NCBI GenBank assembly: GCA_964519015.1
Contig: CAZFHZ010000004.1
Coordinates: 11,679-75,678 of the forward strand
DNA from: CAZFHZ01 sp964519015
GTDB taxonomy: Bacteria > Blakebacterota > Blakebacteria > Blakebacterales > CAYUVJ01
DNA length: 64,000 nt
Direction of reading: 5' to 3'
This document shows, piece after piece, positions 26,247 to 35,201 of this stretch. Position numbers and translations under genes: made by a program. The notes under the pieces are model-generated. The model had not been told where the DNA came from, did no database searches, and saw only the letters and a list, made by a program, of their open reading frames with translations. Positions within the stretch are counted from its first letter, which is position 1. Every line of letters starts with the position of its first letter.

Positions 26247-26277
26247 TAAAAGCAAGGAGCGGCTGAACACCGCTCCT
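26247..26277 (-). terminator. Intrinsic terminator after the tmk/S41 peptidase operon
   Basis: An 8-bp stem (26255-26262 with 26270-26277) and 7-base loop is followed on the minus strand by TGCTTTTAC. It lies 47 bp past the S41 peptidase stop and ends the long minus-strand gene run. Confidence 0.75.
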
Positions 26278-26323
26278 GCCTGTCGTCACACCCTCTTCAG
26301 GCGGTCGCCGGGACCATCACCGG

Positions 26324-28153
26324 TCAGGGCCGGATGGTCGCGAACCGTTCGTGCTCGGCCGGCTCCTCCTCCAGCAGCCGGGACTGCGGCGGTGTCTCCG
26401 GCTCCATCGCCGGGCCCTCACCCCGGTGGGTCCCGGCGAGGATCGCATCGTAACGCCGGGCATTCTTCAGCACGTCCAGGGCGGCCTTGAACTGGGCATC
26501 CTCCTTGAAGTACTCCATCTGGCCGGCGTCGTAACCGGCCAGTTTGGTGGTGAACTCCCGGCGCAGTTCCAGCGCGATCTTCTCCCGGCTGGTGGTCCAC
26601 ATCTTCTCCTTCTCCGCCTCGATCGCCCGCTTCAGGGCCGCAATCTCGTCCTTCAGGTCATCGGCCAGGTCCTCGGCCCGAGCGGTCGTCTGCAACTCGT
26701 CCAGCCGCACCTCGGTGGGGAGCCGGAAGGTGAATCCATCGGAGAGGCACCAGCGATTGAAATCGTCGAGGAGGGCGTCGTCGACGGTGACCGTGCTGCC
26801 CGACTTCAGGTTGCGCGAGTTGACGTAGTTGTTCACGTAGCGCAGGAACATGGCTCGCCGGTACTTCAGGTCGAAGAGGAGGATGTTGATGGTGAGACCC
26901 TCCGCCTCGACGTCGGGGACCACGCCCCCGCCCCCCTTCACCTCGCGACCGTTGCGGCTGTGGAAGACCGGATGCGCGGTCGTGTCGGGGCCGGTCGGGT
27001 TGGCCACCGCCAGTAGTCCCTGCTCGTCCCGGACGAAGGGGCGCTGCAGGTTCCGTCCGCTGGGAGTGAAGTACTCGCCGGTGGTCAACCGCAGATAGCT
27101 GTCCGTGCCCACCTGGGCCACGGTCTGCACGAGACCCTTGCCGAAAGTGGTGCGGCCGACGATCACGCCGCGGTCGAGGTCCTGCACGGCTCCGGCCACG
27201 ATCTCGGAGGCCGAAGCGCTGCCGGTGTTGACCAGTACGGCCAGGCGTCCCTTGAAGAGCTGCGCCTGGCTGGTACGGAGTTCGCTGTTCATCTCGTTGA
27301 TGCGGCCGCGCGTGTAGACGACCAGCTCGCCCGACGGCAGGAAGGGCTCGGCCACCTCGCGCGCCTCCAGCAGCAGGCCGCCCGGGTTCCCCCGCAGGTC
27401 GAGGATGAGTCCCTCGATCTTCTGCTGCCTCTCCAGTCTCTGGATCGCCTCGGTCAGGAACTTGCCGGTGTTGCGGGTGAACCGCCCGATCTCGAGGTAG
27501 GCGATGCCCGGGGCCGCGAAGGTCGCGGCCGAGACGTCGTTCACCTCGATGGTCTCGCGGGTGATGACGAACTCCATCGGTTCGGGGAAGCCCTCCCGCT
27601 CGATCATGAGCGTCACCTTGGTGCCGACCGGACCCTTGATGAGCGAGGCGGCCTTGGACGAGGTGAAAGTGCGGCTGGGTGTACTGTTGATGTTCACGAT
27701 CACGTCGCCCGCCTGGAGTCCCGTCCGCTCGGCCGGGGAGCCCTTCATGGGGGCGACCACCGTCAGTACCCCCCCCTGCTGTCCGATGGTGGCCCCGATG
27801 CCGCTGTACTGCCCGGTGGTGGTGATCTCCAGATCGGCTACGGCACTCTCGTCCGCCTCCTGGGTGTAGTACTCCGAATAGGGATCGAGTTGGGCCATCA
27901 TCCCCTTGAGCGCGCCGGTGGTGACATCCTGGGAGTTCACCTCGTGGTAGTAACTCTGCCAGACCTCGGTCAGCAGCGAACTCAGGAGCGAACCGTCCCG
28001 GCGCACGTCACGGAGGCTGCTCGGCACCTGTTGGGACTGGGCGGCCAGAGCGGCATGGGACATCCCCACCTCGCGACGAGGCCCCGGGGCGATCAGAAAG
28101 CCGATAGCGAAGGCCACCAGCAGGAGCGGCGTATATCGGGTCCAGCGCATCAT
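26324..28153 (-). CDS. S41 family C-terminal processing peptidase
   Basis: 609 residues. An N-terminal membrane anchor/signal segment (about 7-25) leads to a PDZ domain (~125-210, GIGATIGQQGGVLTVVAPMKGSPAERTGLQAGD). The tail-specific protease domain follows. The catalytic Ser is in NTGSASASEIVAGA and the Lys in TFGKGLVQTV, with LILDLRGNPGGLL as the conserved strand. A long C-terminal helical region (~480-590) is rich in Lys/Glu. It probably trims periplasmic proteins. The ATG overlaps the tmk stop (ATGA). The extra C-terminal region makes it longer than E. coli-type CtpA orthologues of about 450. Confidence 0.92.
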   Translation of the reverse strand: MMRWTRYTPLLLVAFAIGFLIAPGPRREVGMSHAALAAQSQQVPSSLRDVRRDGSLLSSLLTEVWQSYYHEVNSQDVTTGALKGMMAQLDPYSEYYTQEADESAVADLEITTTGQYSGIGATIGQQGGVLTVVAPMKGSPAERTGLQAGDVIVNINSTPSRTFTSSKAASLIKGPVGTKVTLMIEREGFPEPMEFVITRETIEVNDVSAATFAAPGIAYLEIGRFTRNTGKFLTEAIQRLERQQKIEGLILDLRGNPGGLLLEAREVAEPFLPSGELVVYTRGRINEMNSELRTSQAQLFKGRLAVLVNTGSASASEIVAGAVQDLDRGVIVGRTTFGKGLVQTVAQVGTDSYLRLTTGEYFTPSGRNLQRPFVRDEQGLLAVANPTGPDTTAHPVFHSRNGREVKGGGGVVPDVEAEGLTINILLFDLKYRRAMFLRYVNNYVNSRNLKSGSTVTVDDALLDDFNRWCLSDGFTFRLPTEVRLDELQTTARAEDLADDLKDEIAALKRAIEAEKEKMWTTSREKIALELRREFTTKLAGYDAGQMEYFKEDAQFKAALDVLKNARRYDAILAGTHRGEGPAMEPETPPQSRLLEEEPAEHERFATIRP

Positions 28154-28830
28154 GACATTCCCTTCCGCCTCAGCAAGTCCGAGGCGTCGGCATGGATCTC
28201 CCGGCCGATTGCTGCAGCCGGTCGGTCACCATCCACCACGCGGAACCGCTCAGGGTCCGCAGCAGCAAGCGCGAGGAAGCCCTCCCTCACCCGGTCGAGG
28301 AAGGCCGTCCCTCCTCCTTCCAGACGGTCGGGGGTCCGTCCCGCCTGTCTCGCCCGGGTCAGTCCGACGGCCGGGTCGAGATCGATCAGGTAGGTGCGCT
28401 CCGGCCCCAGGCCGGCGGTGCCCAGGGCGTCGGCCTCACGGATGGCCGCCATCGCCTCGGCCACGCCCCGTCCCCCCCGATCCCTTCCGTAGCCCTGATA
28501 GGCCAGGGTGGAATCGAGAAAGCGGTCGCACACCACCACCGCTCCGCGCTCCAGAGCGGGTCGTATCACCGCCGCCACATGCTCGGCCCGGCTGGCCAGA
28601 TAGAGGAGAACCTCGGTCGCCCAAGCCATACCCGCCGCGGCCGGATCGAGCAGGATGGCCCTCACCCGCTCGGCCACCGGGCTTCCCCCCGGTTCCCGGG
28701 TCAGCACCACTTCGTGCCCCTCCGAGGTCAGTGCCTCGGCCAGCGCCCGGGCCTGGGTGCTCTTGCCGGAGCCGTCCACCCCTTCCAGGCTGATGAAGGC
28801 GCCGCCTCTCCTCGGGTCGGTCCGGGTCAC
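28150..28830 (-). CDS. tmk: Thymidylate kinase
   Basis: 226 residues from GTG. It phosphorylates dTMP to dTDP. The Walker A motif is in SLEGVDGSGKSTQARA, the DR(F/Y) motif in VVCDRFLDSTLAYQGYGR, and TREPGGSPVAERVR is the dTMP-binding loop. The LID region is in the C-terminal half. It is placed 12 bp after rsmI and coupled to the S41 protease gene. Confidence 0.96.
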   Translation of the reverse strand: MTRTDPRRGGAFISLEGVDGSGKSTQARALAEALTSEGHEVVLTREPGGSPVAERVRAILLDPAAAGMAWATEVLLYLASRAEHVAAVIRPALERGAVVVCDRFLDSTLAYQGYGRDRGGRGVAEAMAAIREADALGTAGLGPERTYLIDLDPAVGLTRARQAGRTPDRLEGGGTAFLDRVREGFLALAAADPERFRVVDGDRPAAAIGREIHADASDLLRRKGMS

Positions 28831-28842
28831 AGTCTTCCTATA

Positions 28843-29634
28843 TTACGGATTGCGGGGCTTGTTATGAAGCCCCGCTTTCGTACCGGCCACCACCAGAGTA
28901 AACTCGCCGCGCGCCTTCGAAGTTGCATAAAACGCCGCCAGTTCCGAGAGCGGTCCCCGGCGCACCTCCTCGAAACGCTTGGTCAGTTCGCGACAGACCG
29001 CCGCCGGACGGTCCCCCAGTACGACCATCAGGTCGGCCAGCGTGGCGGCCAGCCGGTACGGACTCTCGTAGAAGACCAGGGTGTGCGGCAATCCCGCCAG
29101 CTCCTCCAGCACCCGCCGGCGCCGTCCCGACCGTGGCGGCAGGAAACCGGTGAAGGTGAAGGCGTCGGTGGGCAGCCCGGAGACGGTCAGGGCCGCGATC
29201 AGGGCGGTCGGACCGGGCACCGCGCTCACCACGATCCCTTCGGCCACCGCCGCCCGCACCAGCACGAAGCCGGGGTCGGAGAGACCGGGGGTGCCCGCGT
29301 CGCTGGCCAGCGCCACACTCCGCCCGGCCTTTAAATGGGCGATCAGCCGCGGGGTCGCCGTCGTCTCGTTGTGCTCGTGGAAGCTCTCCAGCCGCCGGTG
29401 GATCCCCAGGGAGGCCAGCAGGCGCCCGGTGTGGCGGGTGTCCTCGGCGGCCACTATATCGGCTGCGGCAAGCACCGCCCGGGCCCGTGGACTCAGATCG
29501 CCGCGGTGGCCGATCGGGGTGGCCACCAGGTAGAGGACCCCGCCGGTCACCTGGGCCGTCAGGGCCTCCGCCGGGTCCTCTGCGGACGCCTCCCGTCCGG
29601 TCGGCTCCTCTTCCGGCTCCGGTTCCCCGGCCAT
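28843..29634 (-). CDS. rsmI: 16S rRNA (cytidine-1402-2'-O)-methyltransferase
   Basis: 263 residues. It methylates the ribose of C1402 in 16S rRNA using SAM. Typical segments are LYLVATPIGHRGDLSPRA, ADIVAAEDTRHTGRLL, ASDAGTPGLSDPG and FTFTGFLPPRSGRRR. A ~30-residue acidic N-terminal extension precedes the usual start. The ATG overlaps the nadE stop by one base (TGATG), which supports the upstream start. Confidence 0.95.
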   Translation of the reverse strand: MAGEPEPEEEPTGREASAEDPAEALTAQVTGGVLYLVATPIGHRGDLSPRARAVLAAADIVAAEDTRHTGRLLASLGIHRRLESFHEHNETTATPRLIAHLKAGRSVALASDAGTPGLSDPGFVLVRAAVAEGIVVSAVPGPTALIAALTVSGLPTDAFTFTGFLPPRSGRRRRVLEELAGLPHTLVFYESPYRLAATLADLMVVLGDRPAAVCRELTKRFEEVRRGPLSELAAFYATSKARGEFTLVVAGTKAGLHNKPRNP

Positions 29635-30467
29635 CAGGTCCCCCAGTCCCGGGGATAGAGCCAGTCGATGCCGATCGTGCGGTCGCTCAGTTTGCAGATC
29701 ACCGGGAGATGCCGCTTGTACTCATTGGCCCGCACCCGTTCCCAGAGCCGGCGCACCAGCTCTTCATCGAAGCCCTCGGCCGCCGTCTGCGCGATCGTCT
29801 TGCGCTCGTCCACCAGTCGGAAGAGGATCGCGTCGGCGGTTGTGTAGTCCACTCCCAGGTCGGCCTCGTCGGTCTGCCCCTGCCAGAGGTCGGCCGAGGG
29901 AGCCTTCTTCAGGACCGGCTCCGGCAATCCGAGGGCGGCGGCCAGCTGGCGGAGCTGGCTCTTGTATAAATCGCCCACCGGGTTGATCGCACTGGCCAGG
30001 TCGCCGTGGAGGGTACCGTACCCGAGCAGGAGCTCGGTCTTGTTGCTGGTTCCGACCACCAGCGCCCGGTACTCGACCGAGAGGTCGTAGAGGACCGCCA
30101 TGCGCATGCGCGCCATCAGGTTACCCGCGCGGGTGCGGTCGAGTCCCGCCCACGCGGCGTACCCTTCCGTCATGCCGGTGATGGGCACTTCGAGCGGTTC
30201 CACACCCAGCAGCTCGGCCACCAGCCGGCCATCGGAGACACTCTCGGCCGAGGAGATCCGGTGCGGCATCCCCACCAGGAGCGCCTGTCCGGCTCCCAGG
30301 GCCCGTACCACCAGGGCCGCCGAGACGGCCGAATCGATCCCGCCGGAAAGTCCGACGATCGCCCGCTGGAAACCGGCGCGTTCCACCTCATGGCGCACGA
30401 ATGCTTCCAGGATGGGGAGCACCAGGTCGGGGTCGAGACGGAGCCGCTCGTCCATGGACACGCTCAC
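29634..30467 (-). CDS. nadE: NAD+ synthase (synthetase domain only)
   Basis: 277 residues from a GTG overlapping the preceding stop (GTGA). It adenylates and amidates nicotinate adenine dinucleotide to NAD+. The ATP-pyrophosphatase P-loop is in IVGLSGGIDSAVSAAL; GTSNKTELLLGYGTLHGD and KKAPSADLWQGQTDE are NadE hallmarks. There is no N-terminal amidase domain. A separate nitrilase-family gene directly upstream supplies it, so ammonia from glutamine probably comes from a two-subunit enzyme. Confidence 0.94.
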   Translation of the reverse strand: MSVSMDERLRLDPDLVLPILEAFVRHEVERAGFQRAIVGLSGGIDSAVSAALVVRALGAGQALLVGMPHRISSAESVSDGRLVAELLGVEPLEVPITGMTEGYAAWAGLDRTRAGNLMARMRMAVLYDLSVEYRALVVGTSNKTELLLGYGTLHGDLASAINPVGDLYKSQLRQLAAALGLPEPVLKKAPSADLWQGQTDEADLGVDYTTADAILFRLVDERKTIAQTAAEGFDEELVRRLWERVRANEYKRHLPVICKLSDRTIGIDWLYPRDWGT

Positions 30468-31348
30468 AGGTTCCTCATCCGATCGGGCAGATGCCCTTCC
30501 AGCAGGGTGGCCAGTTGCCGCCGGGTGGCCTCGGCGTCATGCTGTTTCAGTACACCGTTACGTGACCGTACCCGTCCGATCACGCCGGGATCGATCGCCG
30601 CGCTCCACACCCCCGAGGTGAAGGAGTCCCCTTCCACGATCGGGAACTCGCTGACGGGGGAGTAGACCAGGCTCCCCCCGCTGAAGAAGATACCATCCTC
30701 GAATCCGGTCCGGTTGCTGTAGGCGACCCAGCAGCCCAGCAGGTTGCCGAAGAGGCGAAGCAGGTCGCGCCAGGTCCGTCGCGAGGCCAGTTGCCCACTC
30801 GCCCGGGCGATCCCCCGGCCCGGCGCAGCCGAGAGAACCAGCAGGCCGGTGGCACCCTGGAGAGCCGCCAGCAACGCGGAAGAAGGATGCCAGACGTCTT
30901 CGCAGACCAGCAGGGCCAGGGTACCGAAAGGGGTCCGGAAGCTGTGCAGCTCCTCCCCCCGGGAGAAGAACCGCCCTTCGTCGAAGAGTCCGTAGGTGGG
31001 CAGATAGATCTTGCGGTGGAGATGAACAAGGTCTCCCCCCGCCCACCAGCCGGCGACGTTATAGAGCTGGCCGTCCTCCCCCCGTTCCACGAATCCGGCG
31101 GCGATCGGGAGGCGCCGGCTCAGTTCCCGTACCGGGTCGAGGCGCCGGTCCCCCGCCGGCAGGGCCACCTCGGCGGTCAGATCACGCAGCAGGTAGCCGG
31201 TCAGACCGAGTTCGGGAGTGATCAGCAGGTCGGCCTGTTGGATGACGGCGGCCTCCACTGCGGCCGCGAGCTGGTCCAGGTTGGGTTCGATCCGGCCGAG
31301 CACCGGACTCCACTGGCCCACCGCCACCCGGAAGGGAGCCTCGTTCAC
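30464..31348 (-). CDS. Nitrilase-family glutamine amidohydrolase, partner of NadE
   Basis: 294 residues from a GTG overlapping the PTS-IIA stop (GTGA). The Glu-Lys-Cys triad of carbon-nitrogen hydrolases is visible: LLITPELGLTGYLLRD (Glu), HRKIYLPTYGLFDEGRFF (Lys) and LLVCEDVWHPS (Cys). These motifs match the amidase half of glutamine-dependent NAD synthetases. The 4-base overlap with nadE implies the two chains are made together. Confidence 0.9.
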   Translation of the reverse strand: MNEAPFRVAVGQWSPVLGRIEPNLDQLAAAVEAAVIQQADLLITPELGLTGYLLRDLTAEVALPAGDRRLDPVRELSRRLPIAAGFVERGEDGQLYNVAGWWAGGDLVHLHRKIYLPTYGLFDEGRFFSRGEELHSFRTPFGTLALLVCEDVWHPSSALLAALQGATGLLVLSAAPGRGIARASGQLASRRTWRDLLRLFGNLLGCWVAYSNRTGFEDGIFFSGGSLVYSPVSEFPIVEGDSFTSGVWSAAIDPGVIGRVRSRNGVLKQHDAEATRRQLATLLEGHLPDRMRNL

Positions 31349-31836
31349 GGCTTCTCCCCGGCGCGGGGATCGCCCGCGGCCGTTTCTTCCATCCGGCGGA
31401 ACCAGTCGATGGTCTCCTCGGGGGAGGCAACCTTCCGGAGCCCCTCCCGGACCACGGCATCGTCACAGAGGCGGGCCAGCCGGCCCAGTATGCGCACGAT
31501 GGTGGAAGGATCACGACGATCGGCGATCAGCAGAAAGAAGAGGTCGGCCGGTCGGCCGTCCACGGCTCCCACATCGAGAGGTCGCACCGGCCGGCCGAAA
31601 GCGAGCGCGAACCCGGGGAAGCCGTCGAGGCGGGCGTGAGGGAGCGCCACCCCGTTGCCAACCCCGGTCGAGAGCACCTGTTCCCGGCGCAGGACCTCCT
31701 CCAGCAGGGGAAGGCTGGGGTCGGCCTTACCCGCGGCCGTCAGCGCCTCCACCAGCGCACCGAAGACCTCGGCTTTGTCCCGGGCCTGGATGTCGAGCCG
31801 GATGGTGGCCGGACTCAGCTGTCGCCAGATCTCCAT
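31345..31836 (-). CDS. ptsN: PTS fructose/nitrogen-type IIA protein
   Basis: 163 residues, a stand-alone EIIA domain. VGNGVALPHARLDG holds the His phosphorylated by HPr-type carriers. The rest (LIADRRDPSTIVRILGRLARL) matches the PtsN fold. No IIB or IIC partner of this class is nearby, so a regulatory role is likelier than sugar uptake. It is coupled to the NAD synthetase pair and follows ssb. The symbol is given by similarity of class, not proven orthology. Confidence 0.85.
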   Translation of the reverse strand: MEIWRQLSPATIRLDIQARDKAEVFGALVEALTAAGKADPSLPLLEEVLRREQVLSTGVGNGVALPHARLDGFPGFALAFGRPVRPLDVGAVDGRPADLFFLLIADRRDPSTIVRILGRLARLCDDAVVREGLRKVASPEETIDWFRRMEETAAGDPRAGEKP

Positions 31837-31863
31837 GCCTCACTCATCCCCGTGCGCGCGGAT

Positions 31864-32310
31864 TTAGAAGGGGACGTCGTCCTCACCCTCGGAGACGGCG
31901 TCGGGACCGGTCTCCTCGTCGGGTGCCGGACGGCTGCTACGCCGGCTGCCGCCACCACCCCCCTGACCCCCCCCGGCGCCGCCGAGCATGGTCATCTCCT
32001 GGGCCACGATCTCGGTGGTCCAGCGCTGCTGACCACTCTGATCCTCCCAGGACCGGGTCTGGATACGGCCTTCGATGTAGACCGAGTCCCCCTTCTTGAG
32101 GTACTGCTCGGCGATCTCGGCCAGCCGGCCCCAGACCACGATGTTATGCCACTCGGTCTGTTCCTGACGCTGGCCGCTCCGGTCGGTGAACGTGCGGTTG
32201 GTCGCGATCCGAAAATTGGCCACGTTCTGCCCGCCTGAGGTGGTGCGGATCTCGGGATCGGCCCCCAGATTCCCCAGGATGATCGCTTTGTTGACGCTGC
32301 CTCGAGCCAT
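31864..32310 (-). CDS. ssb: Single-stranded DNA-binding protein
   Basis: 148 residues. The OB fold spans ~1-112 ([47 protein letters not shown]). A glycine-rich linker follows, and the acidic tip DDVPF recruits replication and repair proteins. The GGAGG lies nine bases before the ATG. Confidence 0.97.
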   Translation of the reverse strand: MARGSVNKAIILGNLGADPEIRTTSGGQNVANFRIATNRTFTDRSGQRQEQTEWHNIVVWGRLAEIAEQYLKKGDSVYIEGRIQTRSWEDQSGQQRWTTEIVAQEMTMLGGAGGGQGGGGGSRRSSRPAPDEETGPDAVSEGEDDVPF

Positions 32311-32412
32311 TACTCCCGTCCTCCCGTCTGGAACACATTCCTCCGGCGCCGGGGCCGCCTGACCTGGTCGAAGATACGCAGGCGGATGGTATCGGCCGTG
32401 GGGAAGATTGTA

Positions 32413-32442
32413 AGTATGCGGGTCTTGGAACTCGGGCGTCAA
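32413..32442 (-). promoter_or_regulatory. Candidate promoter of ssb
   Basis: On the minus strand TTGACG (32437-32442) and CATACT (32413-32418) are spaced 18 bp in the 128-bp gap before ssb. The -35 box overlaps the stop of the upstream kinase gene. Confidence 0.35.
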
Positions 32443-33455
32443 CCACCGGGCAGGGCCGGCTCCCCTTCCCAGGGGTCGGGCAGACCGACGCCGCGGGCGG
32501 CCAGCCGGACAGCTCCCTGCACCGGACTGTGCCGGGGTGTGACCAGGCTCAGCCCCTCCCCCCACTCCCAGGCGCCTTCCCGCAGGGCCGGCTCCAGAAG
32601 GGACGCCCAGCTCTCTCCCAGGCCGCCCAGCAGCGCCACCGGCAGCGGGGTACCGGCGGCCAGACCCAGCCGGCGACAGCCCTCGGCGAGGATCCGGCCC
32701 AGTTCCCGGCCGACGCGGGTTGCCAGCTCGACCGCAGCGGGATGCCCGGCGGCCGCCAACGCCATGACCGGAGGGGCGAGCCGGCCCAACCGCTCCGGTT
32801 CGGTGCGGGCGGCCGCGGCCGCGCGCATGAGGGCATGAGGCTCCTCCCGCTCGGACGGACCGAGCCCCCAGGCCGTGAGCACGATACCGGTCAGCTCGTC
32901 CGGGTATCCCCCTTCCCAGGCCCACAGCGCCCGTCGGACCGCCTCCAGCCCGAGCCAGACCGCGCTCCCCTCGTCACCCAGCGGCCAACCCCATCCGCCG
33001 CTCAGGGCAAGTACGCCGGCCGCATCCCGGACCAGGCCGATCGAGCCGGTACCGCTGATCACCACTCCGGCGGCTCCCGTCATCCCATGGGCACCCAGCA
33101 ATGCGGTCTCGGCATCGTGGGTGATCATCACCGGCACCCCGGTCGGAGCGACCGGGCTGCAAAAGAGGGGGAGGAGGGCGTCCCTGAGGACGGCCCGGGC
33201 CGGTTCGGAGCGGGCACCGGCGAATCCCGCGCCGACCCCTTCCAGCAATCGGGGGGCGTCGGGCCTCACCGCGCAGGCCTGTTGCCAGAGGTGAGCGACG
33301 ACCTCCACCACACCCATCGGCCCGACCCGGGTGAGGGAAGCCGCACCCCCTTCACCGCGCCAGAGGGTCTCTCCCCCGGGTCCGGCCAGCAGGGCCCGGG
33401 TGCGGGTTCCGCCCGCGTCCAGACCGAGCAGCAGCGCCCCCGGGCCGGCGGTCAT
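32439..33455 (-). CDS. BadF/BadG/BcrA/BcrD-type ATPase, N-acetylglucosamine kinase-like
   Basis: 338 residues from an ATG overlapping the MlaD stop (TGATG). It has the sugar-kinase/actin-like ATPase fold: [18 protein letters not shown] (phosphate-1 loop), [13 protein letters not shown] (phosphate-2) and [19 protein letters not shown], which is typical of the GlcNAc-kinase branch. It probably phosphorylates an amino sugar such as N-acetylglucosamine or a muramic derivative from wall recycling. It lies next to mannose-type PTS proteins, suggesting amino-sugar metabolism or sensing. The exact substrate is unproven. Confidence 0.8.
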   Translation of the reverse strand: MTAGPGALLLGLDAGGTRTRALLAGPGGETLWRGEGGAASLTRVGPMGVVEVVAHLWQQACAVRPDAPRLLEGVGAGFAGARSEPARAVLRDALLPLFCSPVAPTGVPVMITHDAETALLGAHGMTGAAGVVISGTGSIGLVRDAAGVLALSGGWGWPLGDEGSAVWLGLEAVRRALWAWEGGYPDELTGIVLTAWGLGPSEREEPHALMRAAAAARTEPERLGRLAPPVMALAAAGHPAAVELATRVGRELGRILAEGCRRLGLAAGTPLPVALLGGLGESWASLLEPALREGAWEWGEGLSLVTPRHSPVQGAVRLAARGVGLPDPWEGEPALPGG

Positions 33456-34369
33456 CAGAAGATCTTGATGGTGAAGTACTTCTTCGGGTTGTTCTTGATG
33501 TCGCTGATCAGCGAGTCCATGTGGGCGAGGGTCAGGGCCAACTGGAAGTAGACGCTGTCGGACTCGGCCAGATGCCACAGGGTGCCCCGCGAGCCGGTCA
33601 CCCGCAGGGCGAGCCCCTGCAGGGTATCGGCCAGCGAATCGATGCGCGTGGCGATCCGGGTAAACTGCTGCCCGGCCTCGCCGACCGAGGTCAGCGCGCT
33701 GTGCAGGGGACCCGTGTTGTTCTCCAGCACCTGGTTGACGTTGGCGACCATCTCACTCAGGTTGGCCAGGCTCTCCCCGACCATCCCCTGGTTGTCCACC
33801 ACCACCTGGTTGAGCAGATCGATCGTACGGTTGAAATTCTCGAAAGCCACCGCGATGCGCGCCCTGACCTCCTGGTCGGTGATGACCGCCTGCATCGAAG
33901 CGGTCAGGTCCCCGACCCGGATCATGAGGAGCTGCATGTTCCGGAAGACGTCGTTGAGACTGGCCCCGTTGATACCGATAAGGGTGTCGGCCGCCGTGAT
34001 GGCCCGTCCCCCCGGACGGGCCGTGACGTTGATGAAGCGGGCCCCGATGAGCCCTTCGCTCTCGATCGTGAACAGGCTCGCCGAATCGAGCCGGACGGCC
34101 TGGTCGAGCCTCATCTGCACCGCCACCCGGTTCTCGGGGGTGAGACTGATATCAGTGACCTGCCCCTTCTTAACGCCGGCGATCAGAACCGGGTCGCCGG
34201 TGGAGAGACCGAAACCCGACTCGAAGAGCACCACCACCCGGTAGGTGCTCCCCTCCCGCAGCAAATCCTGTCCCCACAACAACCCGAACACCAGGATCAG
34301 GACGCCGATGATGACGGCGGCCCCGACCCGGAGGGTCGTCAGGTCCCGTTGACCCCGTTCCCAAGCCAT
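33455..34369 (-). CDS. MlaD/MCE family lipid-transport protein
   Basis: 304 residues. One N-terminal membrane helix (~13-32) is followed by a single MCE domain (~40-120, YRVVVLFESGFGLSTGDPVLIAGVKKGQV). A long helical C-terminal region (~150-290) follows, with heptad-like Leu/Val spacing. MlaD-type hexamers hold phospholipid in transit between inner and outer membranes. Permease and ATPase partners are not in the window. Its start lies 31 bp inside the PTS-IIB gene. Confidence 0.88.
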   Translation of the reverse strand: MAWERGQRDLTTLRVGAAVIIGVLILVFGLLWGQDLLREGSTYRVVVLFESGFGLSTGDPVLIAGVKKGQVTDISLTPENRVAVQMRLDQAVRLDSASLFTIESEGLIGARFINVTARPGGRAITAADTLIGINGASLNDVFRNMQLLMIRVGDLTASMQAVITDQEVRARIAVAFENFNRTIDLLNQVVVDNQGMVGESLANLSEMVANVNQVLENNTGPLHSALTSVGEAGQQFTRIATRIDSLADTLQGLALRVTGSRGTLWHLAESDSVYFQLALTLAHMDSLISDIKNNPKKYFTIKIF

Positions 34370-34833
34370 TCCAGGAGGTCCTTTCGCTCACTTCCGGGCA
34401 CGTCGCAACATTCCAGTCCCACACCCTCCCGGGCCAGGGCCCGGAAGGCGTTCTCATCCCCTTCGTCCATACAGAGGAAGGGGAGGATGCGCCGGCGACC
34501 CTCACGGTGGTGCAGGCCGCCCACGTTAAGGACATCGTACTCGAACCCACCCCGGTAGAGCCTCAGGGCGTCGTCGGGGGAGGAGAGCAGGATGAAGAGC
34601 CCTTCTCCTTCCTCCAGCCAGGCGGCCAGTGCCACCGGGGCCTCGCTCAGGGTGACGACGGACACCTTGACCCCTTCCGGGGCGGAGGCCTCGTAGAGCT
34701 CGCATTCCCAGAGACTATCGGCCACCTGATCGTTGACCACCACGATCCGGTCGGGGTGGAACAGGTTCCCCCAGCCCTGGGTGACCTGACCATGGACCAG
34801 CCGGTCGTCGACCCGGACCAGGAGCGGATTCAC
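34339..34833 (-). CDS. PTS mannose/fructose/sorbose-type IIB protein
   Basis: 164 residues from a GTG overlapping the IIA stop (GTGA). LLVRVDDRLVHGQVTQGWG holds the phosphorylated His, and IVVVNDQVADSLWE is a family signature. In canonical systems IIB passes phosphate to sugar through IIC/IID; neither is present here. Its C-terminus overlaps the MlaD start. Confidence 0.9.
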   Translation of the reverse strand: MNPLLVRVDDRLVHGQVTQGWGNLFHPDRIVVVNDQVADSLWECELYEASAPEGVKVSVVTLSEAPVALAAWLEEGEGLFILLSSPDDALRLYRGGFEYDVLNVGGLHHREGRRRILPFLCMDEGDENAFRALAREGVGLECCDVPGSERKDLLEWLGNGVNGT

Positions 34834-35201
34834 GACTGGATCCCTTTCCGGCCGTATTCGACGAGGATCTCGGCCAGGGCGTCGAGTCCGAGCTTCTCCC
34901 GCTTGTTCACGAAGGCCAGGAGCATGGGGAGGTTGACCCCTGTGATGTGCCGGATCCGCTTCTGCTGCCGGCGCAGTCGTTCCGCGGTCTGCCAGCAGGA
35001 GCCTCCGAAGAGGGTCGTGAAGACGATGCTGCCGTCGTCTCCACCGGCCACCGCCCTCTCGACGGACTCGAGCATCTGCTCGCCGCTCAATCCCTCGTTG
35101 CTCAGGCTGACGAATTCCTCCTGCGGCCCGAGGAAGGCCTCCACGGCATGACGCAGGGCGTGTCCCAGGTCGACGTGGGTGAAGACCACACCACGGATCA
35201 T
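34830..35201 (-). CDS. PTS mannose-type IIA protein
   Basis: 123 residues. The active His is in GVVFTHVDLGHALRHA, and SIVFTTLFGGSCWQTAERL and ITGVNLPMLLAF match the EIIA-Man fold. The ATG overlaps the hprK stop (ATGA). With the IIB gene and HprK it makes a phosphorelay-like set without a transporter. Confidence 0.88.
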   Translation of the reverse strand: MIRGVVFTHVDLGHALRHAVEAFLGPQEEFVSLSNEGLSGEQMLESVERAVAGGDDGSIVFTTLFGGSCWQTAERLRRQQKRIRHITGVNLPMLLAFVNKREKLGLDALAEILVEYGRKGIQS

